Assembly: GCA_036381595.1 (NCBI GenBank)
Contig: DASVCN010000034.1
Location: 48,081-112,080 of the forward strand
Direction of reading: 5' to 3'
From: Trueperaceae bacterium
Lineage (GTDB): Bacteria; Deinococcota; Deinococci; Deinococcales; Trueperaceae
DNA: 64,000 bases
In this document: positions 1-8,440 of the stretch, in pieces
Numbering within the stretch: the first letter of the stretch is position 1
How the letters are laid out: each line of letters opens with the position of its first letter
Notes under the pieces: model-generated
Database searches by the model: none
The model's input: the letters and a program-made list of their open reading frames with translations, nothing else
What the model was told of the DNA's origin: nothing
Position numbers and translations under genes: made by a program

Positions 1-26
1 GTGGCGCCGGCTCCCGCCGGCGCCAC
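1..26 (-). terminator. Strong hairpin downstream of coaE
   Basis: An 11-bp perfect stem (1-11 pairs with 16-26) closes a 4-nt TCCC loop. It lies 13 nt past the coaE stop on the minus strand. Any T-run would fall outside the window, so intrinsic termination is inferred from the hairpin alone. Confidence 0.5.
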
Positions 27-38
27 CCCCTCGGCCTC

Positions 39-722
39 TCAGCCTACGATCAGGCGCCACAGCCCGGCGACCTGCGCCTCGAGCGCTGCCAGATCTCCAT
101 CGTTGTTCACGACCCAGTCGGCCTTGGCGGCCTTCGCCTCGAGCGGCCACTGAGCACGGTCGCGCCTCTCGAACTCCTCCCGCGGCAGGCCGCTTCGCTC
201 CGCGACCCGCTGCGCCCGCAGTTCGGCCGGGGCGACGACGACCAGCACCCCTTCGAAGTTCGACTCGAGGCCGTTCTCGAACAGCAACGGTATGTCGTGG
301 ACGATCAGGGGCGGAGGATCCTCGCGCTCCTGGAACTGAGCCTGAAGCTCCCGGCCGCGTCGCCTCACCCACGGGTGGATCAGCGCTTCGAGCTTCCTTC
401 GGGCATCGTCATCGGCGAACACCATCCGGGCGGTTCGCTCCCGGTCGAGCCCGCCATCTCTCACCAGCTCCGGATCCAGCTCGGCCGCGATCCGCTCCAG
501 CACCTCGGGATCGTGGGTCGCCTCACGCGCCAGCAGGTCGGCATCGATGACCTCCGCTCCGCGCTCGGCCAGCAGCCGCGCGACCGTCGATTTGCCCGAA
601 CCGATGTTTCCAGTGAGGCCGATCACCCTGGGCCCCGGCTCGTCTCCCGATCGCTCCGAAACGCCCGGCTTGTCTCCCGATCGCTCCGCCACGCCCGACT
701 CGTCTCCCGATCGCTCCGCCAC
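39..722 (-). CDS. coaE: Dephospho-CoA kinase with repeat-derived N-terminal extension
   Basis: Catalyses the last step of coenzyme A synthesis, ATP-dependent phosphorylation of dephospho-CoA, in the cytoplasm. The P-loop GNIGSGKST lies at about residues 38-46, followed by the DADxxAR-type segment (DADLLAREA), and the family core continues to the end. The GTG start at 722 gives 227 aa, longer than usual because residues 1-30 are three near-identical 10-residue units (AERSGDESGV type) encoded by a 30-nt tandem repeat. An alternative GTG at 626-624 (residue 33, immediately before IGLTGNIG) would give a normal-length enzyme and put the repeat in the 5' leader. The enzyme call is secure; the start is not. 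Confidence 0.92.
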   Translation of the reverse strand: MAERSGDESGVAERSGDKPGVSERSGDEPGPRVIGLTGNIGSGKSTVARLLAERGAEVIDADLLAREATHDPEVLERIAAELDPELVRDGGLDRERTARMVFADDDARRKLEALIHPWVRRRGRELQAQFQEREDPPPLIVHDIPLLFENGLESNFEGVLVVVAPAELRAQRVAERSGLPREEFERRDRAQWPLEAKAAKADWVVNNDGDLAALEAQVAGLWRLIVG

Positions 723-726
723 GCCC
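636..726. repeat. 30-bp tandem repeat, 3 copies, at coaE 5' end
   Basis: Three copies of a 30-nt unit containing CTCCCGATCGCTCCG, differing by a few bases. The period is a multiple of 3, so the coaE frame stays open through it. Confidence 0.8.
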
Positions 727-847
727 CATTAGAACCCGGTCTGAAGCGCGGGAGGAACCGAAGGGGGAGCATTCCTGTTTAGATGAAGGCGTGGGGAGGC
801 TGGGTCCCATCCTTTCGCTGCTGCCCAGGAGGCGTAAACGGCTCGAC

Positions 848-2137
848 ATGAGCCGCTTCGCTCCGCTGCCCGCCGGTGGCTACCTGGTAGGGGGGGCGGT
901 TCGCGACACGCTGCTGGGGCGCGAGAGCAACGACCTCGACTGGCTGGTCGAGGATCCTCGGCTCGAGGCCGAGGCGGCCGGGGAGCGACTGGGTTCCAGA
1001 CCTTTCCAGCTCGACGAAGACCGCAACCACTGGCGTCTGGTGGCGGCCGAGCGAACGCTCGACTTCATCCCACTCGAGGGGAGTCTCGAGCGCGACCTCA
1101 GGTCGCGGGACTTCACCATCAACGCGCTAGCCGCCGACGAACGGGGCGAGATCACCGACGTGACGGGTGGTCTCGACGACCTCCGGCGCAAGGTCCTGCG
1201 GATGAACTCGGAGGCGGTGCTTCGCGAGGACCCTCTGCGGTTGCTGAGGGCCGTTCGGCTGCGGGCCCGGTTGGGCTTCAGCATCGAGCCCGCGACCAGG
1301 ATGGCGGTTCGCGAAGGCGCCGAGCTGCTCGAGCGTGGGAACCAGCCGCTTCCCGCCTGGGAGCGCGTCCGCGAAGAACTCGACGCGATCATCCTCTCGC
1401 CGGCGCCCGGCTCGGCCATGTCGGAGCTCGAGGGACTCGGGCTGCTCTCCGTCTTCCTGCCCGAGTTGAGCCTCGCTCGAGGCGTTGACCAGGGTGGTTT
1501 CCACCACCTCGACGTGCTCGACCACAGCCTCGAGGCGCTTCAGCGGGTAGCCACCATCTTCCCCGACGCGAGCGTCACCCTGCGCTGGGCGACCCTCTTC
1601 CACGACGTGGGCAAGCCGGAGACACGCGACCGGGGCGAGGACGGCAGGGTGCACTTCTACGGTCACGACCGCCGCGGCAGCGAGCTGGCCAGGAAGGCGA
1701 TGAAGCGCCTGCGCCGACCCGCCGACGAGGTCGACGAGATAGCGGGACTGGTTCGCTACCACATGGTCCAACTGCCCCGCACCGAGAAGGAGGCGAGGCG
1801 CTTCGCCCACCGCCGCGGCCGGCTCCTCCCCGACCTGCTCAAGCTGATGATCGCCGACCGGGAGGCCGCGCGGGGGCCGCTTTCGAGCCAGGCCACCAGG
1901 AGGTCCTATCGGGTCGCCCTCTCGCGGATCGTGGCGATCCTGGACGAGGAGCCGCCGCCGGAACCTCTGCTCGACGGTCGCGAGGTCATGGAGCTGCTGG
2001 GGCTGGAGCCCGGTCCGCGAGTGGGCGAGGCGCTCCGCTTCATCGCCGAGGCCCGGGCGGTCGGCGACATACGGGAGCGGGACGAGGCGGTCTCGGCGCT
2101 GCACGAGTATGCCGAAACGCGCGGTTGGGCGCGATGA
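848..2137 (+). CDS. CCA-adding/poly(A) polymerase-family nucleotidyltransferase with HD domain
   Basis: Class II tRNA nucleotidyltransferase, expected to add or repair the 3' CCA end of tRNA. The N-terminal catalytic head shows GGAVRD (about residues 15-20), the metal-binding DLDW pair and RDFTINA. A poly(A)-polymerase RNA-binding helical region follows, with REDPLRLLRAVRLRARLGF. The C-terminal half carries an HD phosphohydrolase domain (LFHDVGK). The ATG at 848 follows an AGGAGG at 827-832, a rather long spacing. An upstream in-frame GTG at 791 is less likely because it adds an unrelated 19-residue tail. It may add CCA, A only or C only; the sequence does not settle this. Confidence 0.85.
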   Translation: MSRFAPLPAGGYLVGGAVRDTLLGRESNDLDWLVEDPRLEAEAAGERLGSRPFQLDEDRNHWRLVAAERTLDFIPLEGSLERDLRSRDFTINALAADERGEITDVTGGLDDLRRKVLRMNSEAVLREDPLRLLRAVRLRARLGFSIEPATRMAVREGAELLERGNQPLPAWERVREELDAIILSPAPGSAMSELEGLGLLSVFLPELSLARGVDQGGFHHLDVLDHSLEALQRVATIFPDASVTLRWATLFHDVGKPETRDRGEDGRVHFYGHDRRGSELARKAMKRLRRPADEVDEIAGLVRYHMVQLPRTEKEARRFAHRRGRLLPDLLKLMIADREAARGPLSSQATRRSYRVALSRIVAILDEEPPPEPLLDGREVMELLGLEPGPRVGEALRFIAEARAVGDIRERDEAVSALHEYAETRGWAR

Positions 2138-2158
2138 GCGACAGGGCCTTCTGACCCG

Positions 2159-2812
2159 GTGGACGCCGACCCCGCGGACCCTGACCACGTGACCCCTGAC
2201 CCCATGGCCCCCGACCCCGTCGACCCTCACCCCGAGGCCCCTGACCCAGTGGCCCCTGACCCCCTTGCCTCCTGGAAGCGCTTCCTCCCCTTCCTGCCTT
2301 CGCTCCTGCTCGGCGCTGTCGGAGGCGTCTGGGTGGCCCTCTCGCCTCCGCGGTTCACCCGCGACCCGTCGCTGCCGCTCGTCCTCGTCTCGGCCGCCGC
2401 GCTCGCGCTCCTGCTCCTGGGGGCCGCCTGGCTGCTGGAGCGGCGCCTGCCCTCCTTCCGCCACGCCAGCCGGCTGCTCGAGCGGGCGCTCGCTCGCCTG
2501 CGACTCTCCCCGCTGGCGGCTCTGCTGCTGGCGGCCTCGACGGCGGCAGGCGAGGAGCTCTTCTTCCGCGGTGGGTTGATGCAGTTCGCCGGCCTCTGGG
2601 GGCAGGCGCTGCTCTTCGGCGCCCTCCACCCCGTCGACCGGCGAGGCTGGTCGTACACGCTTTTCACCTTCGTCGCCGGGCTCCTCTTCGGGTACGCGGT
2701 CCTGGTCACGGGCAGCCTCTGGACCGCTGTGCTGGCCCACTTTGCTGTCAACCTGCACGGCCTACTCTCGGGTCGGAGAAGGAGAGCCGGCCCCCAGCGA
2801 CGCCTGGGGTAG
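2159..2812 (+). CDS. CPBP (CAAX-like) intramembrane metalloprotease with Asp-Pro-rich N-terminus
   Basis: Membrane glutamic/metallo-protease of the CPBP/Abi (PF02517) family. Diagnostic motifs are EELFFR, FGALH and HFAVN, all in the C-terminal half between hydrophobic segments; a first membrane stretch begins near residue 45. Family roles include CAAX-type processing and bacteriocin self-immunity; the substrate here is unknown. The first ~40 residues after the GTG start are a low-complexity run of Asp-Pro dipeptides encoded by a degenerate DNA repeat, predicted cytosolic and disordered. It starts 21 nt after the preceding gene, so co-transcription is likely. Confidence 0.82.
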   Translation: MDADPADPDHVTPDPMAPDPVDPHPEAPDPVAPDPLASWKRFLPFLPSLLLGAVGGVWVALSPPRFTRDPSLPLVLVSAAALALLLLGAAWLLERRLPSFRHASRLLERALARLRLSPLAALLLAASTAAGEELFFRGGLMQFAGLWGQALLFGALHPVDRRGWSYTLFTFVAGLLFGYAVLVTGSLWTAVLAHFAVNLHGLLSGRRRRAGPQRRLG

Positions 2813-2856
2813 GGCCAACCAGAGGCAACGGACCTAGGAGGTAGAAGATCGGAGTC

Positions 2857-3498
2857 GTGGACTGGATCGTCAGTCACTCGCAGCTCGTCTCGTCGCTGGT
2901 GACGATCGCGACGCTCGTGGTCTGGCTCGTCTGGCTGCAACTGATGTACAACGACTACCGGAGCCGCCGACAGCCCAGGATGCTCATACATCAGACCGAA
3001 GGGGGCGGCCCGGGTTCCCACTGCCTGCTCGTGAACCTGAGCCAGGACGTCATCCACGTGCAATGCGTGAGGGCGGTGAGCGTTTCGGCCGAGGGTGAGA
3101 GCGCCGTACCTTTGGGCGCCGACGCCGACCTGACGCACGCGACCGAGCTGGGTCCCGTCGAGCTGGAGAACACCATCCGCCAGGGGCCATTGCGGCAAGG
3201 CGACTTCATCCGGCTGGGGAGCTTCGAGGAGATCCTGGAGAAAGTGGTTGGGGCCAGCCCGGCCGAGGGGCACGAGTGGCTGGGACCCAACGACGTGCCG
3301 AACATCAAGCGTATCGAGATCCGCGTCACGGCGGTCTACGGTCGCAGCGACCGCAGCGTGGGGGCGAGCCGCCGCTTCGAACTGGTCACACGGGACGACC
3401 TATTGAAGGTGAGGCCCATGGACACCTATACGACGCAGCTCTACAAGAGGCGCGACCGGAAGCGGGCGGAGCAGTGGCTGAAGCTGTGCCAGGAGTAG
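2857..3498 (+). CDS. Hypothetical single-pass membrane protein
   Basis: 213 aa, not recognised. One N-terminal transmembrane helix (about residues 10-30, LVSSLVTIATLVVWLVWLQL) is followed by a basic stretch (YRSRRQPR) and a soluble domain of about 180 residues with mixed alpha/beta character. By the positive-inside rule the basic stretch places the soluble domain in the cytoplasm. AGGAGG at 2836-2841, 15 nt before the GTG, supports translation but is distant. Confidence 0.65.
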   Translation: MDWIVSHSQLVSSLVTIATLVVWLVWLQLMYNDYRSRRQPRMLIHQTEGGGPGSHCLLVNLSQDVIHVQCVRAVSVSAEGESAVPLGADADLTHATELGPVELENTIRQGPLRQGDFIRLGSFEEILEKVVGASPAEGHEWLGPNDVPNIKRIEIRVTAVYGRSDRSVGASRRFELVTRDDLLKVRPMDTYTTQLYKRRDRKRAEQWLKLCQE

Positions 3499-3676
3499 TG
3501 AGGCTTCAAACCTGCGGAGCAGCACGAACCACGGCAACGCTCAACGCTCGAGCACGGGACGCCGGGGGGCTGGCGAAATGAGTGATCGAGGGAGCCTGGG
3601 GCCGCGGGCCTGCTGCTCCGCCGCGAGAAGGATAGCACCAAAATCCTGACTGCTTTCTGAACGGGTCGTCAGCTGC

Positions 3677-4063
3677 CTAGCGGTGTCCCTCGAGCAGCAT
3701 CCGCACCGGCTCGTCGTCGAGCCGCCGCGCTTCGCAATCCTGGGTGTTGCGGCAGGCGGTCAGGTAGCGGAAGCGCCGCCCGTTCGAACCGGGTACCTCG
3801 GCCCTCAACAGTTGCAGGTACTCCCTGATGCTGCTCCAGCCGCACAGGTCGCAGCAGAGGTGCGTGGTGGGGCTACCCGCTGCCGAAACCGGGAGGAGGC
3901 GAACGAGCTCGCGCTCCTGGCGGTCGCGGATTATCAGCGCGCCGTCGCCGCCCCGGTGGAGTTGGTAGTCGCGATTGCGGGGGATCAGCCTCGAATCGGT
4001 TGCCGGGAAGAACTCGAGCACGATCTCTCGCGCCGAGTAGGTGTGCTTGGGCTCTTCACTCAC
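3677..4063 (-). CDS. Cys-rich (possible zinc-binding) hypothetical protein coupled to ribH
   Basis: 128 aa. The central Cys set (CCDLC near residue 70, then a Cys near 104 and another about 6 residues later) suggests a treble-clef or zinc-ribbon fold, loosely reminiscent of the FusB/FBP-type EF-G-binding zinc finger; this is inference. The GTG start (4063-4061) overlaps the ribH stop in a 4-nt GTGA, so the two are translationally coupled on the minus strand. Confidence 0.6.
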   Translation of the reverse strand: MSEEPKHTYSAREIVLEFFPATDSRLIPRNRDYQLHRGGDGALIIRDRQERELVRLLPVSAAGSPTTHLCCDLCGWSSIREYLQLLRAEVPGSNGRRFRYLTACRNTQDCEARRLDDEPVRMLLEGHR

Positions 4064-4566
4064 TCCGGATCCACGAGGGCGCCCGTTCGAGCCCGTTCCG
4101 AGGAGCGCAGTTGCGGCATGAGGGTGGCCATCTCGATGGCCGCGCTGGCCGACTCGGCCCCCTTGTTGCCCGCCTTGGTCCCGGCCCGCTCGATCGCCTG
4201 CTCGATGGTATCCACGGTGAGCACGCCGAATATTACCGGCAGTCCGGTTTCAAGCGATGCGCTCTGGACTCCACTCGAGACCATGCTGCAGACGTAATCG
4301 TAATGATCGGTAGCGCCGCGGATGACGGCGCCGAGGGTGACGATCGCGTCGTACCTGCCGCTTCGCGCCATCGTCCTGGCGGCCAGCGGGATCTCGACCG
4401 CTCCGGGCACCCAGCACACGTCGACCGAATCGCCCTTCACCGAGTGCCGGCGGAGGGAATCCATGGCCCCGTCGAGCAGACGCTTCGTGATGAAGTCGTT
4501 GAAGCGGGCGACAACGATCCCGATGCGCAACCCGCTTCCGTCGGCGCTTCCTTCGAAGACGCTCAT
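4060..4566 (-). CDS. ribH: 6,7-dimethyl-8-ribityllumazine synthase
   Basis: Condenses 5-amino-6-ribitylaminouracil with 3,4-dihydroxybutanone 4-phosphate to make the riboflavin precursor. The lumazine synthase signature is complete: VARFND near the N-terminus, VPGAVEIP, then [14 protein letters not shown] with the catalytic His, and [11 protein letters not shown]. 168 aa from the ATG at 4566; a GTG one codon upstream is also possible. It is separated by 22 kb from the riboswitch-controlled ribD-ribE-ribBA operon at 27-30 kb that supplies its substrates. No FMN riboswitch is seen upstream of it. Confidence 0.95.
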   Translation of the reverse strand: MSVFEGSADGSGLRIGIVVARFNDFITKRLLDGAMDSLRRHSVKGDSVDVCWVPGAVEIPLAARTMARSGRYDAIVTLGAVIRGATDHYDYVCSMVSSGVQSASLETGLPVIFGVLTVDTIEQAIERAGTKAGNKGAESASAAIEMATLMPQLRSSERARTGALVDPE

Positions 4567-4581
4567 CACCCCTTTATATCA

Positions 4582-4650
4582 GTTGCGCTCGGCTACGGTC
4601 CGCTGTGTCGGTTGCGCTCGGTCCGCTGTGTCGGTTGCGCCCGGCTCCGC
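4582..4650. repeat. Degenerate tandem repeat upstream of ribH
   Basis: The strings GTCCGCTGTGTCGG and TTGCGCTCGG alternate, giving about 2.5 copies of a 23-29 nt unit between ribH and the exported-protein gene. Confidence 0.65.
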
Positions 4651-5256
4651 TCAGGGGAGCACGGCGGTGAGCACGAGGTCGTCCACCTGCTGACGTATCT
4701 CGTACTGGGGCGTGCCCTCGCCAGGGAAGCGCACGGTGAAGATGTTCCAGCCCGCTTCGAGCTCCAGGGTCACGTCGGTACCGGTGAGCGTGGCGGGCTT
4801 GTCGACGTAGATGAGCGAGAAGAAGCCCACCGGATCGTCGAGGCTGCTCACCCCGATGTAGAAGGCATCGGTCACCCGTTCGAAGGAACCGCTGTCGTTG
4901 CTGTCGACGTACATGTTGACGCGGCCCTGCACGTAGTTGACGTTGTCGGGACTCACCCGGTACTCGTTCTGGAGCCCCGGCAGGAGGACCGCGCCCGAAC
5001 GGAAGGAGCGCAACTCCTGATCCTCGACCGGTTCGGCGGTGATGCTGAAGGTGCCCGCCACTGGGGTGACGGTAGCGATCTCCTCGCCCCAGACGCCATT
5101 ACGGTCGACGATGTGGACCGCGACTCGGGTCTGCTCGGCGAGCGGGTCCTGGCTCTCGATGATCCCGCTGAGCTCTACACTCCTTTGCGCCACTCCGAAC
5201 TGGAGCGCGAAAACGAGCAGAAATAGGGTCGTGAACCCGAAAAGACGTGATCTCAT
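4651..5256 (-). CDS. Hypothetical exported protein
   Basis: 201 aa, not recognised. The ATG at 5256, with a GGAG about 6 nt upstream, gives a clean signal peptide (basic MRSR, hydrophobic LFGFTTLFLLVFALQFG, then AQ for signal peptidase I). The mature part is rich in beta-strand-like segments and acidic residues and probably acts in the periplasm or at the surface. A 226-aa version from further upstream would bury the signal peptide and is rejected. Confidence 0.65.
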   Translation of the reverse strand: MRSRLFGFTTLFLLVFALQFGVAQRSVELSGIIESQDPLAEQTRVAVHIVDRNGVWGEEIATVTPVAGTFSITAEPVEDQELRSFRSGAVLLPGLQNEYRVSPDNVNYVQGRVNMYVDSNDSGSFERVTDAFYIGVSSLDDPVGFFSLIYVDKPATLTGTDVTLELEAGWNIFTVRFPGEGTPQYEIRQQVDDLVLTAVLP

Positions 5257-5409
5257 GGCGTCTCCAAACGCTGGCCAGCTTAGCATGGGGTCCCGCAGGC
5301 TGACATCTTCGCTCATTAACAGTCCTTTCATACCTGCCGAAGGCGCATCGCGCGCGGAACGGACAGGCGGAAGGCTACTCGAGTTCGGTGGCCAATGATA
5401 ACCGCTGGT

Positions 5410-6390
5410 TCAGTCGCCGTAACCGTGCGGATGCCGCAGCCGCCACTCCCAAGCAGAGGAGACGATCTCCTCCAGCGCCGGCCTCGTGGCTCGCCAGCCC
5501 AGCTCTCTGCCTATCCTCCGAGAGTCGGCCACCAGGATTGCCGGATCGCCCGCTCGCCGGGCCACCACCTTGGCGGGTATCTCGCACCCTGTCACGCGGC
5601 GGCAGGCTTCGATCACTTCGAGGACCGAGAAGCCCTGGCCGTTGCCGAGGTTGTAGGCGCGTTGCTCGCCCTCCGCGAGCGCTTCCACGGCCAGCACGTG
5701 CGCTTCGGCCAGGTCGCACACGTGGATGTAGTCCCGCACGTTGGTGCCGTCGGGGGTCTCGTAGTCGTCGCCGAACACCTCGATCCGCTGCCGGTGGCCC
5801 TGGGCCACCTCGAGGACCAGCGGGATGAGGTGGGTCTCGGGCCGGTGGTCCTCGCCGAACCGCTCGCTCGCACCGGCCGCGTTGAAGTAGCGGAGGGTGG
5901 CGTAGCCCAGACCGGTCGTTCGCGCCAGCCAGCCCAACATCCGCTCAGTGAGGTACTTGCTCTCGCCGTAGACGCTGGCGGGCCGGATGGTCGCGTCCTC
6001 GGCGATCGGCAGTTCGTCGGGAGTTCCGAAGAGCGCCGCCGTCGAGGAGAGGACGAACTTCCGCACCCCCTCACCGCTCATCGCCGTGAGTAGTTCGACC
6101 GTGGCGGCGCTGTTGTTGCCGAAGTAGGAGAGGGGCCGCGACATCGACTCGCCCACCAGCGAGTAGGCGGCGAAATGGAGGACCGCCTCGATCTCGTGCT
6201 CGCGCAGGGCCGCGCGCACCGCCTCGCCGTCTCGCACGTCGGCCTCCACGAAGGTGGCCTCCGGGTGCACCGCCCCTCGGTGGCCCTTCGCGAGGTTGTC
6301 GAGCACCACCGTGCGGTGCCCGCTAGCGATGAGGCTCTCGGTGGTAACGCTGCCGATGTAGCCGGCACCGCCGGTAACGAGGATGTTCAC
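5410..6390 (-). CDS. galE: UDP-glucose 4-epimerase
   Basis: Extended short-chain dehydrogenase that interconverts UDP-glucose and UDP-galactose with tightly bound NAD. The N-terminal GGAGYIGS dinucleotide-binding motif, the YGESKY catalytic Tyr-Lys pair, NVRDYIHV and the C-terminal RRAGDPA segment are all present. 326 aa, normal length. The GTG start at 6390 is preceded by a TAGACT box at 6402-6397 with a 6-nt gap, so the mRNA is probably leaderless. Confidence 0.93.
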   Translation of the reverse strand: MNILVTGGAGYIGSVTTESLIASGHRTVVLDNLAKGHRGAVHPEATFVEADVRDGEAVRAALREHEIEAVLHFAAYSLVGESMSRPLSYFGNNSAATVELLTAMSGEGVRKFVLSSTAALFGTPDELPIAEDATIRPASVYGESKYLTERMLGWLARTTGLGYATLRYFNAAGASERFGEDHRPETHLIPLVLEVAQGHRQRIEVFGDDYETPDGTNVRDYIHVCDLAEAHVLAVEALAEGEQRAYNLGNGQGFSVLEVIEACRRVTGCEIPAKVVARRAGDPAILVADSRRIGRELGWRATRPALEEIVSSAWEWRLRHPHGYGD

Positions 6391-6396
6391 CGGGCC

Positions 6397-6402
6397 AGTC
6401 TA
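6397..6402 (-). promoter_or_regulatory. Leaderless-type -10 box of galE
   Basis: TAGACT on the minus strand, 6 nt before the GTG start; no ribosome binding site between them. Confidence 0.55.
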
Positions 6403-6490
6403 TCGGAGGGGGTTCCCGGCAGGCCTGTGGACACCCCGGCTGCTGGTTCGGCAGCGTCGTATGATTGACGCCGACTCATTGGAGGTTTGT

Positions 6491-7447
6491 ATGGCAGTCG
6501 AGTCCAAATCTGCGCCGGCAACGACCTCGGCGATCGACGCCGGTTACATCTATCTCGACGGCGATCTGGTCCCCCAGGCCGAAGCGAAGGTGTCGGTCCT
6601 CACCCACGCTCTGCACTACGGCACGAGCGTCTTCGAGGGCATCCGAGCCTACGAGACCGACCGCGGAGCCGCGGTGTTCCGCCTCCCCGAGCACAGCCAG
6701 CGTCTCCTCGACTCGGCCAAGATCCTGGGCATGAAGGTCGGCAAGAGCGTCGACGAGATAAACGATGCGATCCTCCAGACGATGCGGAAGAACGAGCGAC
6801 GCTCGGCCTACATCCGGCCGCTCTTCTGGTACGGGCCCGAGTCGCTGGGCGTGAACCCCGGCAAGAACGCAGTCCACTTCATGGTGGCGACGCTGGGCTG
6901 GGGCGTCTACCTGGGCGAGGATGCGGTGCGCAAGGGCGCCAACCTGATGACCTCCTCCTGGCGCCGCAGCGCCGGCGACATCATGCCCACGAAGGCGAAG
7001 GCCGGGGGCAACTACGTCAACTCGGTGCTGGCTAACCAGGAGGCGCGCGAGAACGGCTTCGACGAGGCGCTGCTCCTCGACAAGGAGGGGTTCGTCGCCG
7101 AAGGTTCGGGCGAGAACATCTTCATGATGAGAGAGGGCGTCCTCTACCCCATCGCCCACTCCGTCAACCTGCGAGGCATCACCCGCGACAGCGTCATCAA
7201 GATCGCTCAGTGGATGGGCACCGAAGTCAAGCCGACGATGGCCACCCGCGACGAGCTCTACACCGCGGACGAGGTATTCATGGTCGGGACCGCCGCCGAG
7301 GTCACGCCGATCGCCTCCATCGACCGGCGGCCTATCGGCAAGGGTGTCGCAGGGGAGTTCGCGCTCCAGCTGCGCAAGACCTACCTCGACGTGGTGAGCG
7401 GCAAGGTGCCGGAGTTCGAGGAGTGGCTCACCTACGTCGACCGCTGA
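6491..7447 (+). CDS. ilvE: Branched-chain amino acid aminotransferase
   Basis: PLP-dependent class IV aminotransferase carrying out the last step of valine, leucine and isoleucine synthesis. Visible landmarks are SVFEGIRAY near residue 45, the PLP-lysine region PTKAKAGGNYVNS, EALLLDKEGFVAEGSGENIF, and GTAAEVTPI near the C-terminus. 318 aa from the ATG at 6491, with GGAGG at 6481-6485. It sits divergent to galE. The branched-chain amino-acid importer at 20-25 kb is a functional relative but not adjacent. Confidence 0.94.
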   Translation: MAVESKSAPATTSAIDAGYIYLDGDLVPQAEAKVSVLTHALHYGTSVFEGIRAYETDRGAAVFRLPEHSQRLLDSAKILGMKVGKSVDEINDAILQTMRKNERRSAYIRPLFWYGPESLGVNPGKNAVHFMVATLGWGVYLGEDAVRKGANLMTSSWRRSAGDIMPTKAKAGGNYVNSVLANQEARENGFDEALLLDKEGFVAEGSGENIFMMREGVLYPIAHSVNLRGITRDSVIKIAQWMGTEVKPTMATRDELYTADEVFMVGTAAEVTPIASIDRRPIGKGVAGEFALQLRKTYLDVVSGKVPEFEEWLTYVDR

Positions 7448-7474
7448 TCCCGGCCCCCTCGAGCGCCCCCTGAC

Positions 7475-8338
7475 TTGAACCTCCTCGCCCTGGCGCTGGT
7501 CCTGACCTCGGCCACCTTGCACGCCGCCTGGAACCTGCTCGCCAAGAGGGTGGCCCGGGGCGCGGCGTTCATCTGGCTCATCACGGCCGCGGCTGCGGTC
7601 GTCTACGCGCCGCTGGGCGTCTACCTGATCTGGCAGCAACGCCCCCGGCTCGGCCCGCTCGAGTTCGGCTTCATCGGTTTCTCGGCGTTGCTGCACGTGG
7701 GCTACATGCTCTCGCTGCAACGCGGCTACCGGGCGGGCGACCTGTCGCTCGTCTACCCGCTGGCGCGGGGGACCGGCCCGGCGCTGGCGGTCACCGGGGC
7801 GGTGCTCCTCTTCGGCGAGCGACCGGGTCCGATCGCGATAGCCGGCGTGGCGCTGGTCGTGGGCGGCGCCTTCGTCCTGGCCGGCGGCGAGCGGATGTTC
7901 CGCTCGGTGGACGGCAAGGCGGTGGGCTACGGCTTGCTCACCGGCCTCTTCATCGCCTCCTACACCCTGGCCGACGCCTTCGTGGTGACCGAACTGGCGC
8001 TCCACCCGCTCGTCTTCCTGTGGCTCGCGGAACTGGTGCGGGTGATCCTGCTCACTCCCACCGCGCTCCGCCGCAGGGCCGAGGTAGGCGAGCTGTGGGC
8101 CGGCCGCCGCCGCGAGATCGTGGCGGTGGCCATCATGAGCCCGCTCGCCTACCTGCTTGTGCTCGGAGCCTTCCGCATCGCACCGGTCAGCTACGTTGCC
8201 CCCGCTCGCGAGATAAGCATCCTCATAGGGGCGGCGCTGGGCGCAGGCTTCCTCCGGGAGGGGAAGCTGGGCAGGCGGTTGGGGGCGGCGCTGGTGATGG
8301 TGCTGGGGGTCTACGCCCTCACCCTTCCACCCCTCTGA
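7475..8338 (+). CDS. EamA/DMT-family membrane transporter
   Basis: 287 aa, about ten hydrophobic segments arranged as two EamA halves (first beginning ATLHAAWNLLAKR, second near SPLAYLLVLGAFRIAPVSYVAPARE). Drug/metabolite exporters of this fold move amino acids, nucleosides or other small metabolites; the substrate cannot be read from sequence. The TTG start at 7475 lies 27 nt after ilvE, so it is probably co-transcribed and could export an ilvE-related compound (inference). Confidence 0.8.
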   Translation: MNLLALALVLTSATLHAAWNLLAKRVARGAAFIWLITAAAAVVYAPLGVYLIWQQRPRLGPLEFGFIGFSALLHVGYMLSLQRGYRAGDLSLVYPLARGTGPALAVTGAVLLFGERPGPIAIAGVALVVGGAFVLAGGERMFRSVDGKAVGYGLLTGLFIASYTLADAFVVTELALHPLVFLWLAELVRVILLTPTALRRRAEVGELWAGRRREIVAVAIMSPLAYLLVLGAFRIAPVSYVAPAREISILIGAALGAGFLREGKLGRRLGAALVMVLGVYALTLPPL

Positions 8339-8350
8339 GGCGGGCAGAGC

Positions 8351-8374
8351 CTCACCCGTGACGGAGCGGGTGAG
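8351..8374 (+). terminator. Hairpin after the EamA transporter gene
   Basis: Perfect 8-bp stem (CTCACCCG, 8351-8358, with CGGGTGAG, 8367-8374) around an 8-nt loop, 12 nt past the stop. There is no T-run, so intrinsic termination is uncertain. Confidence 0.4.
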
Positions 8375-8429
8375 AAGAGGGTGAAGAAGGAGTTGCGACG
8401 GTTACAGCAGTATGGCCGCCATCGCCTTT

Positions 8430-8435
8430 TAGAAT
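8430..8435 (+). promoter_or_regulatory. Leaderless-type -10 box (TAGAAT)
   Basis: TAGAAT ends 5 nt before the ATG at 8441. Confidence 0.5.
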
Positions 8436-8440
8436 CGAAT

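Noticed and set aside
1127..2758. Long minus-strand ORF of 543 codons opposite cca
   Set aside because: Antisense shadow of a GC-rich gene; biased Arg/Glu/Gly composition and no family motif, while the plus strand has clear nucleotidyltransferase motifs.
6476..8005. 509-codon minus-strand ORF opposite ilvE and the EamA gene
   Set aside because: Antisense shadow spanning two real genes.
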